A stretch of 16,974 bases of DNA from Cochliopodium minus (Eukaryota; Discosea; Himatismenida; Cochliopodiidae): positions 54,163-71,136 of the forward strand of contig JAMYWO010000024.1 of the NCBI GenBank assembly GCA_024220525.1. The letters run 5' to 3'. Both the position numbers and the translations under genes were made by a program. How positions within the stretch are numbered: position 1 is the stretch's first letter; every line of letters starts with the position of its first letter. Below, in pieces: positions 1-9,261 of this stretch. The notes beneath the pieces were generated by a model. That model ran no database searches, was not told the origin of the DNA, and was given only the letters and a program-made list of their open reading frames with translations.

Positions 1-1595
1 TAATTAAAGAAGGATCGTAATCATTTTTGATGAACAATTCAATCATTTCACTCTTTACATTTTCGTTTTGGAGATAACAATAAAAAGGAGTGTTCTTTGC
101 ACCATCCAATAATTTTCTTTTGTATTCTTCCATTTTGTATTGATCAATAAAAAATTGCAAAATTTCCATCGTAACATTTTTATTCTCACAAACATAATGA
201 AAAGGCGTTTTTTTGTTGGAACAAAAGACATCCAGCTTACTCGATAGATATTTTATGATATCTAAATTCAAAATTTCATTTTTAACAGCATAATGTAATG
301 CATTTTCTCCATAACTGTCCTTACAATAAACCCTGGCTTTGTTTTCAACTAAAAATTTCACTAATTGCAATGAAGCATTTTTGTTTTTACAAATATAATG
401 GAGTGGTTTTCTGAGAGATTCGTCTTCTAAATTTACTTTTGCTTTTTTTTTTATCAAAAATTCTAAAAAGTTCTTTTTTTTTTTTAAATAAAAATGAAAT
501 TACTTAAAAAATTACTTAAAAAATTAAAAAAAAAATTAAATGTTTTTCAAATAATTCAAATAAAAATATAATTTTCATTTTTTTTTTTTTACAATTTCTA
601 TTTTTTCATGTTCACAAAGGTAATGAATAGGATATCTGAATTTTCTATGAATTACAGAAGAATAACAAAAATTGAAATCAAAAAAATCGAAAAAGCTTCC
701 AAAAGTAGATTTGCAGAAATCAATGTCATAGTCTTTGATGGAATCCATCAGCTGTATTTTTTTTTCAAAAGAGTTTTCTTTACATTTTATTTTGTAACAT
801 TCTCCAACGCAAGTTTCGAACAATTTTGTGATGTTTTGATTTGTCTTGGCTGAACACTCCAAAAAAATAACCCCTTTATTTAGAAAAAAAAATAAATTTA
901 AAAATATAAAAATAAAATTATTAATTGTTTTTTTCTTATTATTTTTTCACCATTTTGTTTAGCAAAATTTTCAAATTCCATTGTACTAACTTGTCTTTGT
1001 TCTTCCAAGTCCAATTTGCTTCCCACTAAAAAAACGACACTCTTATTCTTTGTTTTCTTTAACAAACTAACCCAATCTAATGTTTTGCTAAACTCTTCTT
1101 TTTCAGTTATGCTGTAAACAATGATGTAGACTTCAAAGTTTCCATTAAAAAAATTAAGTTTTTTATAGCCCATACTTTCATGTATTTCAATCTTAATTTT
1201 CATATTTTTGTAATCTATTACTTTTTCTGCATCATGAATGATTGAACTAGAATACTATCCAAATATATATTTTTTTTTCAGAGAAAAAAAAAGAAAATTT
1301 AATCAGTAATTTAATTCTCAAAAAGAGTGAAAGTTATAACATTAGATAGTCGTCATAGAATTGGAATTTATCACCATATTTCATATTTTATCAAAATATA
1401 TTTTGAATCAAGAGATGGACGAATATATTAAATTTATATTGTTTTATCCTTAGATGTTCAAGTATTATGGATGATATAGATGCTAATTGTATTAGTTACC
1501 ATTTCATCAAATTGATCAAAAAGATATCTTTCGCAAATTTTAGATTTTCCTGATTGAATAGGTCCCAAAATACAAATCTTCATTCCTATCTCCAT
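1..1595 (-). CDS. Ras-like GTPase-ankyrin repeat fusion (3' partial)
   Basis: Four exons: 1595-1500, 1254-951, 873-593 and 472-1, the last continuing off the left edge. Introns are GT..AG with phases 0, 1 and 0, and a stop lies in frame upstream of the ATG. A second ATG at 1583 (MKICILG) is an equally good start. Residues 1-150 form a small GTPase: P-loop GPIQSGKS (11-18), switch I region with YSSSI (33-37), a degenerate DxxG (HESMG, 57-61), G4 as GSKLD (110-114) and G5 as ECSAK (139-143). Five ankyrin-type repeats follow, from about residue 205 (YPIHYLCEHEKIEI, KPLHYICKN, NALHYAVKN, TPFHYVCEN, TPFYCYLQN). Ras-family proteins are GTP switches and ankyrin repeats bind partner proteins, so this is probably a signalling scaffold. 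Catalytic positions are altered (see findings). The ankyrin part is closely related to the gene at 1658-3382. The domain calls are firm; the biological role is unknown. Confidence 0.88.
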
Positions 1596-1657
1596 AATCA
1601 AAAGCTTGGATTCAATATTTTATAATTTTTAATAATTTTCAATATCTATTGATTCTT

Positions 1658-3118
1658 CTATCCAGTGAAAGAAAAAATTTTTGAATAGAAATTGATGATC
1701 ATTCTCAAAACAGGTTTAGGAAAAGTGACTTTGTTTTTCTTGTTGAAGAAATGAACACAAATCAAAAAAACAAAGACTTGTTTGAGAAACAAAGTTGGAA
1801 AGAGATGATGTCGGTCAACATTCCACAACTTATTTTTCTTGTAAGCTTGAATTAATTCTAAATTATTTTTGTTTGCTATGTCTTCATTTTTACTATAATA
1901 AACATTAATATTGTCTAAATCAACTGAATGTGTCAACAAAACACAAATCTTGAGAGTTTGAATTGTTTTAGATGGAAAATTTCCAGAAGTTTCAAAAGAA
2001 CAAAGATGTTGGTAAATATTTTTCCCTTTCCAAAAAAATTTAAAAGTTTTGTTAGTGTAGAAAAAGAATTTTTTTTTTTTTTACCATATCCATTTTTTAC
2101 ATTGACATCAGCTTTATGTTGCAACAATAATTCAAACTTTTCGATTTGTAATTCAAAAAGATGGTTACAAATGTAATGTAAAGGAAGAACCTTGTTTTGA
2201 AATAAATGATCTTTGTGATAATATAAAAACGTTTCCAACAAAGACAAATCATTTTTTTGGAGGAGATTGTAAAGAGGAACCATAGAATATTTGCCAAAAG
2301 TGTTTCTGCAACCCATTTCCAACAAAAATTCGAATAACTCCTTGTTTATTTCTTTGAAATTAGGATTAGTGACATACCAAAGATATCCATTGCCTCTTTC
2401 ATCCACCTCATGTTTATTAAATTTGTATTTGTCATTACTCATCAATATTTTGAACATTTCCAAGTTTGCTTTTTCATTTTGAAAGAAAATACCGTATCCA
2501 CTTTCTTCCCTATAATTTTTGTAAGAAGGATCATAATCATTTTTAATGAACAATTCCATCATTTCACTCTTTAGATTTTCGTTTCGGAGATAACAATGAA
2601 AAGGAGTATGTTTATTTTCCAATTCCAATGTTTTCTCTTTTTTTTTATTTTCTTCCACAAAAAATTGTAAGATTTCAAATGTAACATTTTTATTGGTACA
2701 GAGAATATGAAAAGAATTTAGTGGATAAGTCTCTGAAAATACAGACGATTCTACCTCTTTCGCCAAATATTTTATTATTTCAAAATTTAATATTTTGTTT
2801 TCAACTACATAATCCAACGCATTTTTTTTCGAAGAATCATTCGAAATTTTTGCTTTGTTTTCTAACAAATATTTTACTAATTCCAATGAATTCTTTTCAT
2901 TTTTACATAAGAGATGGAGTGGTGTTCTTTTATGAGAATCTAAAACATTCACTTTAGCTTTGTTTTTTATCAATAAGTTTAAAAATTCCTTTTTTTAAAA
3001 AAAAATTAAAAATTAAAAATAAAAAAAATAAAAAAAGATTTAAATAAAAAATAAAAATAAAAATAAAAAATAAAAAATAAAAAATAAAAATAAAAATAAA
3101 AAATAAAAAATAAAAAAT

Positions 3119-3156
<38 letters not shown>

Positions 3157-3382
3157 AAATTTTTTTGTAATAATTACTTTTTACAAATATTGTGTGATTG
3201 TATCCTGTACTTATGAAAGAAATATCCTCCAATATCTTTTTTTTTTTTTTGAATCAAATTTTTTTTTAAATAAGATTTTTAAATGTGATTGTTTACCTTA
3301 TGAAATTCACTCTGATCTACATTATTTCCGTTGGAAAGTTGTCCATAAAGATTATAACCAGAACACAACAATTTTTTATTTT
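1658..3382 (-). CDS. RCC1-ankyrin repeat protein, 5' end unresolved
   Basis: Exons are 3382-3297, 3235-3185, 2988-2085 and 2025-1658 (stop TAG), with introns of phase 0, 0 and 1. The first two exons encode one RCC1 repeat (LLCSGYNLYGQLSNG, then ISTGYNHTIF). The next two encode roughly nine degenerate ankyrin repeats (RTPLHLLCKNEKNSLELVKY, NALDYVVENK, SFHILCTNK, TPFHCYLRN, LPLHYICNH and others). The last about 50 residues form a separate module with W, H, F and PKPVL residues that is shared with the LRR gene at 13368-15714. About 468 residues are visible. There is no ATG in frame, nor any usable ATG on this strand between the RCC1 exon and the stop of the next gene at 3494. The gene is therefore a non-ATG or mis-modelled gene, or a 5'-truncated copy. 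The ankyrin exon starts at the same point in the repeat as exon 4 of the Ras-like fusion, so the two are tandem paralogues with different heads. Confidence 0.78.
2995..3165. repeat. AAAAAAT heptamer/hexamer tract in RCC1-ankyrin intron
   Basis: Near-continuous AAAAAAT and AAAAAT units fill most of the 196-base intron between the RCC1 exon and the first ankyrin exon. Confidence 0.9.
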
Positions 3383-3387
3383 CTAAG

Positions 3388-3470
3388 AAAAAAAAAAATA
3401 TAAAAAAATAAAAAAAATAAAAAAAATAAAAAAAATAAAAAAAAATAAAAAAAATTTAAAAATAAAAAAT
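3388..3470. repeat. A-rich AAAAAAAT tract
   Basis: Units of 8-9 bases (AAAAAAAT) lie between the RCC1 exon and the stop of the MORN gene. This is where a start codon for the RCC1-ankyrin gene would be expected and is not seen. Confidence 0.85.
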
Positions 3471-3493
3471 TAATATCAAAATATTTTAAAATG

Positions 3494-6400
3494 TTAAATA
3501 AACAGATTGCTTCTAAAATTATGGAACTTTGCTTGAAAGAATTGTTTTCTTGGAGGATGATGGTAAAATAGAAATAAAAAAAAAAAATGAAGTTAATTTA
3601 AAAATTAAAGAATAAAAATATAAACAATAAACAATAAACAATAAAAAATAAAAAATAAAAAAATAAAAATAAAAAAATCTCAAAAAATAAAAAATAAAAA
3701 ATAAAAAATAAAAAATAAAAAATAAAAAATAAAATAAAAATCGAAGAAACGTAATTAATAAATGATAAATAATTAAAATTTTAAAAAAATAAAAAAAAAA
3801 AACCTTCCACGTGAAGAAAGATCATCCTCATAGGTGGAAACGTCTTCATCACCAGTGGAGGTACGAGAAGAGGTGTCATGCAAAGACCACTTCTTGGTGT
3901 CCAAGTTGATGGGAGGGAGTTTGATGGGATTGTTCTTGGTCTCGATGAGAGGAGGGTTGCGGGAGGGAGGTTTGCCGTAATTGCCACTCTTCTGACGAGA
4001 GTGTCCTATTTTTGGTTTGCTGTATTTGTCATCGGTGAACGTTTCTGTGTCGGATTCTTCTGTCATGTCAGTCTTTTAATGAAAATAAAATAATTTGAAA
4101 ATAATATGTAAAAAGAAAATTTTAAAGTAAAAATAAAAATTTAAAAAATTGAAAAATTAAATAGAAAATAGAAAATAAAAATTTAAAAATTCAAAAAAAG
4201 CAATCAGAAATTAAATATTTTAAAAAAGTTAATTATGATTTATCCATTATTTTTATTTAATATTTTTTTTTTTTTTTACTCTACTGTACTCCTCGATTTT
4301 GATGTCATCACTTTTCGGTCTTTCTTGCCTGGTCTTTTTCAGCTTGGAGAAATAGTTGCCATGCACCATTTCATCGTTGCTGAAGACCTTGTAACAAGAT
4401 CCTCCTTGTGCTAGAACAAAAACAAACATGGTAATCGATTTTAAAGGTAAAATATATTTTTTTCAAAAAAAAAAAAAATAAATAATGAAAATAAAAGAAA
4501 AATAAAACAAAAATAATGAAAATGAATAAATAAAATAAAAATATTGAAATAAATTTTTACGTTTATGCTCCCAATCACCCTTTCTTCCTCTTGAATGAAT
4601 GCTTTCAGTGACAGGAGAAAAAGGGCTGTCGTTCTGGGCGAAGAGGAAAGATCTGTTGTGCTTTCTCTTGTTGATCAAATGGAGGAGAAACCTGGCAGTC
4701 TCCAAATCAAATTCTTTCGTTATATTTTTGTATGTGATGGAGATTTTTTGGGGAAGTTTGTCTTCTTCTGTGTTGTGGTTCATTATGGTTGGGGAGTTGT
4801 TGTTCAAAGGTATCGAAACTTTTTCAAAAACTAAAATAAAATTTAAAAATGAAAATTAAAAAAATTTGTTAACCAAAATAGTACATAAAATAATTTCAAA
4901 AGCAACAAAATATTAAGAAAAAATAAAATCAAAAAAAATAAAAATAAAAATAAAAGCAATAAATAAACAATTTTTTACCAACAGAAGACTTTCTGCTACT
5001 AGTCATGGATAGGTCTTTTGGGGAGCTTTGAGGAGAAGTTCCTCTAGGAGAATATTGGGTCTTGTTGATTTCTTGGGAAAGCTTCTCACGGGCCTCAGAA
5101 AGCTTGATCTCGAATTGAGTGTGTTGCTGCCTCAACTCCTCCAGTTGGATTTTTGTTTGGGTGCTGTTTTCTTTGCTTCTGTTGGTCAAGAGTCCTCCCT
5201 CTAAAGTTTTCACAAGTTGGTTGGAGGCGGTCACTTGCTGAGAAATTTTCTGTTTGGAGAAATAATTAAAATATTTATTGAAAATTTTTGAAAAAAGTTT
5301 AAAAATAAAAAAATTTTGAATGAAAAAAATCTTTAAAAAAAAAACTTTAATTAAAAAATTATTTTAAAAAAAAAATTGTTTTAAATACAATGTATCAAAA
5401 AAATAAATTACTTTTATCTCGTTTTGGTATTGGTCAATGGTAGGATTGACTTTGCTTTCGCTGATTTTGTTAAGCTTGAAGACATCTTTGGAGAACACCT
5501 CGGGCTTGCTGGTGAGCTTGTTGGTCTTGGAGTCTTTGGAAATTATCTTGAACTCTTTCTTCATGGCGAACTGGGGCAAATTGGTTTGTTCCAATTTCAA
5601 ATGATCTAAACAAAAATTAAAATTAAAAAATAATAAAATAAAATTAAAAATAAAGTTAAAAAATAAAATAAATTATAAAAATTAAAAATACGAAGATAAG
5701 TATGCTCAAATTCGTTAGGGGTATATTGATGTTTCTTCACAGGATCTCTGGTCTCAGGCAACTCTTCAGGAAACAAAATGTGAGCTCTTTTACTTGCGGG
5801 AAGCTGTACAGTGGTGTTGAGAAGGGGGGAGAGAAAGATGAACTTGCCCTTGGTAGTGGGATCAAAGTTTTTATCGTCGAACACGACCCAAAAAGAAGGG
5901 TGATTGTTTTCGCCAATCCTAAAAGATGGGAAAAAAAATTAAACAACATTAATTCAAAAGGAAAAAAAAAGAAAAATTAATTTAAGGAAATTTCACTCAA
6001 TAAATTTATAAAAAAAATTCCAATTTTAAAATTTAGTTACCACTTTTTGGGGATCATTTTGGCCAAATTGGATGACTGATGCATTTCTTTTTCGGAAAGA
6101 TTTTTGAGTGTGGACTCGTTGGAACAAAGCCATGCCCAGGAGTTGAACATTGCAGTTCTCCATTTCTCCCATGAGGGTGGGCCTCCATCCAAAACGAGGT
6201 AACTGGGTGGAGAAACTCTGATCCTAAAAATTTAAAAAAATTTCTTAAATTTAAGAAATTTGGAGGAATTAAGCTTGAAGGTTTATTTAATGTTTTATCG
6301 ATTTTTTTCAATCTGAATTATGAAATTGATTAGTATCAAATTTTCGAAATCTGTTTGTATAAGATGTCAAATTTTCGATCTGTTTCAATATTTTATTTTT

Positions 6401-7054
6401 ATTCACAATTATAATTTGGATATTTCCCAATATTTTATTGATCCTATCGATCATTTTCCAATAAAAGGAAAATGTTTTTTTTTTAATTACCATTTATATG
6501 TTCCTATTGTATCCACCTGCACCATCTCCCCTGATGCGATGCAATCATTTTTGAAAACAGAACTCTTCCCAGATAAAATCTGTTTCAAAAACTCACCATA
6601 AAAGTTATCCACTCGAATTCCCTCTTCATATTTCATCTTATAGATCTCTTCTGTGGCCAATTCCAATTCTCCTTCTCCATTCTTCACTCCATTGCTAAAA
6701 TTACCATGATACTTGTCTCCATTGGAATACCAGAAAGTCCCTTCTCCATCATATTGATCATTTTTCCAATATCCATGGTATTGATCACCATTATTGTAAT
6801 AATATGATCCATATCCATGTTTGAGGTATCTTGGAACCTTTTCAAAAAAAAAAAAAAATATTTTGAGTATATTAATTTATATTTTCAGCAAAATGAAAAA
6901 ATTAAAATTCGTTAATATGCCAATAGAATTTGTTTATAATTGATATCTCATTTCTATTTTTCTTTACCTTTTTTATTATTCCTCCTATTATTATTTTAGA
7001 TCAATTCAATTGTTATTTTCAAAATTATACCTGTATACATTGAATCATCTGCAT
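3494..7054 (-). CDS. Ten-exon MORN-repeat protein with coiled coil and disordered tail
   Basis: Exons: 7054-7031, 6837-6491, 6223-6041, 5918-5692, 5605-5412, 5249-4979, 4830-4561, 4410-4280, 4072-3804 and 3548-3494 (TAA). All nine introns are GT..AG and every phase matches, giving 656 residues. Residues 14-85 hold about three MORN repeats (HGYGSYYYNNGDQYHGYW, YDGEGTFWYSNGDKYHG, NGEGE), which usually pair with membranes or the cytoskeleton. Residues 124-260 look like a compact tryptophan-rich domain (SWAWLCSNES, PSFWVVFDDKN, FIFLSPLLNTTVQLP) that I do not recognise. Residues 310-395 are a coiled coil rich in Q, E and K. The remainder is Ser/Pro/charged and probably disordered, ending FRSNLFI. 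The first exon (MQMIQCIQ), the link from the MORN exon to exon 3, and the 55-base last exon are the weakest parts. The MORN exon could instead be a separate gene, although the phase fit argues against it. An alternative acceptor at 4818 would shorten exon 7 by 12 bases. Confidence 0.75.
3604..3745. repeat. AAACAAT / AAAAAAT heptamer tract
   Basis: Heptamer units, first AAACAAT then AAAAAAT, lie inside the last intron (3803-3549) of the MORN gene. Confidence 0.85.
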
Positions 7055-7504
7055 ACATTCTATATAATATTTGTTACAATAATTTAAAGAATATTAATAT
7101 AATCTTCATTTAATTGATTACATAGTCTCATCAGTTGAATTGGAGGTAATTTGGAACATAGTTCTTTCTTTTATCATTTCCTAAAGATTGAATTCAATTT
7201 TTTTTTTTTAATAGAATAATTATGACTGAAAAAGATTGGACTAATCTAATCTAATTGTTTGTTCTTGATAAATTTCTGCAAGGAAATTGATTGAATAGAT
7301 TTCCTGTTTATATAAGATCATTTCAAATAGAATGCTTTATGTATTGAAATTACTTTTACTTTATAATGAATTCAAATTATTTTACAAAAAAAAATTTTGG
7401 AATTCTACAAAACTCGAAGGAGTTTACAAGATCTTCTCTGAATATTTCAATTTTTTATCAAAATTACTAAATTTCCTCAACAAGGCAAAAAAAAAAAAAA
7501 AAAA
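7055..7504. promoter_or_regulatory. Divergent intergenic region between MORN gene and plus-strand ORF
   Basis: This stretch of about 450 bases separates two head-to-head genes, so both promoters should lie here. It is AT-rich with many A and T runs and holds a short CTAAT-type repeat near 7240-7256. It ends in a run of about 18 A directly before the ATG at 7505. I see no long ORF, tRNA or recognisable core promoter element. Confidence 0.4.
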
Positions 7505-7891
7505 ATGAACTCGGAAGCTGATAATGCTGGACGGATTCTTCATGTTGGCAAACTATCGCCCAATATAGAGAACTATGACCAAAAACTCTTTCCAGAAATC
7601 AGAAAAATCAGAAAAATCAGAAATTTTGATTGGATATTTGCCTATAGTATCAAACTCATACCGATCAAAATAAAGAAATATCTAGATACCTACGTCTTTG
7701 AAGATAGAGACAATAATTGCTATCTCATATGGAGCCAAACAAAAAAAATTGAGGATTACCTGAAAAAAATTAACAAGTCCAAACTGATTTTCAAATACCA
7801 ACAACCAAAGCAAGATTGTATGGACTTTCTAAAGGAAAATAATTACAAATCTTTGAGGATAATTATCAATTTTAAATTTAAACCACTTTAA
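7505..7891 (+). CDS. Hypothetical 128-residue orphan protein
   Basis: This is an uninterrupted ATG-to-TAA frame of 128 codons, preceded immediately by a run of about 18 A. No signal peptide or membrane segment is apparent. The protein is basic and rich in K, I, N and Y, with a small internal repeat (EIRKIRKIRNF, from a threefold repeat of CAGAAAAAT near 7596-7624) and mixed hydrophobic/charged segments such as YLIWSQTKKIEDYLKKINK. I do not recognise a family. Codon use and residue mix look coding rather than random. It lacks an intron, unlike most neighbours. It could be a single-exon gene or the first exon of a longer one, but no convincing downstream exon joins it. Confidence 0.5.
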   Translation: MNSEADNAGRILHVGKLSPNIENYDQKLFPEIRKIRKIRNFDWIFAYSIKLIPIKIKKYLDTYVFEDRDNNCYLIWSQTKKIEDYLKKINKSKLIFKYQQPKQDCMDFLKENNYKSLRIIINFKFKPL

Positions 7892-8064
7892 AAATTCACC
7901 TGTGGATTCCTGTTTTTTATTTGTTTTTTTTTGACTCATAAGATTGAAAAGTATTATAAAAGATCATTCATAAACATTATCAGATAAAAAGAACATTCTT
8001 TTATTTTTCAAAGAATATAATTCATAACCTTTCAATAAGAAAAAAAAAAAAAAAGTAATTCAAA

Positions 8065-8469
8065 ATGAACAAAAAAGTTGAAATAGAGCTGGAGGATACT
8101 GGAAAATATAACAATTTATTGGAAAAATCAAAAACAAAATTGCACACAAAAATGGGTTGGAAATTTTTCAAATAAATTTTCACAAAAAAAAAAAAAGAAA
8201 AGAAGTCAATTTAATACCAGAAGACTACTATATTCTGCATTAACTGTGAAAAAAAAGCCTTTATTCTTCCCAAAGTATTCGAAAAATATGAAAAAACCAA
8301 AGATGATATTCAAAGTTATAATCTAGGATACCACTCATTCAGGTTAAATTACATTGAATGCAACAAAAAAAAGAGAGTATATGAATTTAATAATCCGGTT
8401 AATGGGAAAACTATCCAATTTAACCAATGTTATTACATCCTAAATTTCGAAAGAGTTAAAATTAAATAA
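8065..8469 (+). pseudogene. Two-part plus-strand gene, probably frameshifted or broken
   Basis: An ATG at 8065 opens 36 codons (MNKKVEIELEDTGKYNNLL..) ending in TAA at about 8173. From about 8221 a coding-like segment runs to TAA at 8467-8469 (IFCINCEKKAFILPKVF, then YNLGYHSFRLNYIECNKK and NGKTIQFNQCYYILNFERV). An intron with donor after ATGG near 8155 and acceptor just before AAGTCAATTT would place VNLIPEDYYI directly before this segment, but the frame is then off by one base. An acceptor at TACCAG keeps the frame only if the donor is at about 8077, which leaves just MNKK from exon 1. I therefore read it as a gene with a one-base frameshift (true or sequencing error) or an unresolved splice. 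One CxxC pair is visible. The family is not recognised. Confidence 0.4.
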
Positions 8470-8690
8470 TTCAATAATAAACTTATTATTGAATTAATGA
8501 ACATTGAAATATGTGCACAAATTAAACAAACATTCACAAAATCAGAGAAATTATTTATTTACAATTAAATTAAAATTATAAAAAAAGAATATTTCACAAT
8601 TTTTTTGAAAAAATTTTGTAAATATAACAAGTCCTATTGATTTTCCATTCATTCCCATCAAAAATCAAGGTGAAAGGCAATTGTTTTTTA
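8470..8690. other. Intergenic gap, converging 3' ends
   Basis: About 220 bases lie between the plus-strand gene ending at 8469 and the minus-strand gene ending at 8691. It is AT-rich and contains no ORF or clear structure. It presumably carries both 3' untranslated regions. Confidence 0.3.
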
Positions 8691-9261
8691 TCATAAAGAT
8701 AAAAGATTTTGAAATAGGCCCCTTTGTGCCCTTCTCATTTCCCCAAAGTTTTGTTGGAAAAAATTTAAGAATTCTTGCCTATTATGATGAAATTTAAGCT
8801 TTCCCAAAGGTTTTATTAGGATATAAGCCCTATTTTTGGAAATGAAAAGATATCCTATATCTCCTTCTATCAACACAGTTTCATTTATCAAGCTTGTTTT
8901 ATGTATTGTTATTTGAGAGTATAATTGTATAAAGAGTTCTTGATGAAGATTATGCTTCAAAATTTCCACAGTTGTTACTCTATTTGCATTATGATAGTTT
9001 ATTATCGTCGACATATCTGCTGAATCCTTTTGATAGAATCCTATTCTATATTTCATTAATTTGCTGAAATATTCATCACCAAAATTTCCCTTATCATATA
9101 TTTCAGTGGCATCTGTCCCATAATATGGCTCTAAATCTGGAAGAATCTGTTTTATCTTTGAGAGATCCAATACATTATCATGAATGATTATCCAACAATT
9201 TTTTTTGTGTTCCTCTACTTGTTTGAGAGTAGAATGAATTATCAATATTTATGTATAACAT
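8691..9261 (-). CDS. Cytochrome-b5-like fold protein lacking heme histidines
   Basis: The open frame runs from about 9245 to a TGA at 8691, about 184 residues. The N-terminal part follows the cytochrome b5 pattern: TLKQVEEHKKNCWIIIHDNV matches the usual 'EVxxHxxxxDCWxxIxxxVYD' opening, and TDATEIYDKG matches 'GxDATxxF'. The HPGG loop, which supplies the first heme-binding histidine, is replaced by ILPDLEP. No histidine stands at the second ligand position (KGNFGDEYF). Heme binding is therefore unlikely, and a ligand- or protein-binding role is possible. The C-terminal about 110 residues match nothing I know. The frame has no ATG: a stop precedes residue 1, and the ATG at 9261 (MLYINI) is one base out of frame. 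A frameshift or a missing 5' exon is likely; an acceptor before TAGAGG near 9220 is another option. Confidence 0.6.

Noticed and set aside
1933-2176. Plus-strand and C-terminal read-through frames around 1933-2176
   Set aside because: On the minus strand a 59-base intron (2084-2026) with matching phase explains the region; the read-through ends are intron translation.
3491-3569. Plus-strand frame starting MLNKQIASKIMELC with a GTAAAA donor
   Set aside because: The same bases on the minus strand supply the phase-matched last exon and stop of the MORN gene, and no second plus-strand exon was found. It remains a weak alternative.
3297-3804. Joining the RCC1 exon to the MORN gene as one giant protein
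   Set aside because: The MORN exon ending at 3804 is phase 2 while the RCC1 exon needs one preceding base, so the join gives an immediate stop.
4595-4859. Two overlapping plus-strand frames of about 80 codons
   Set aside because: They are antisense shadows of MORN-gene exon 7, which has consistent splice sites and phase.
7055-7504. Possible tRNA or small RNA in the divergent gap
   Set aside because: No cloverleaf, no B-box-like sequence and no GC-rich stem was seen.
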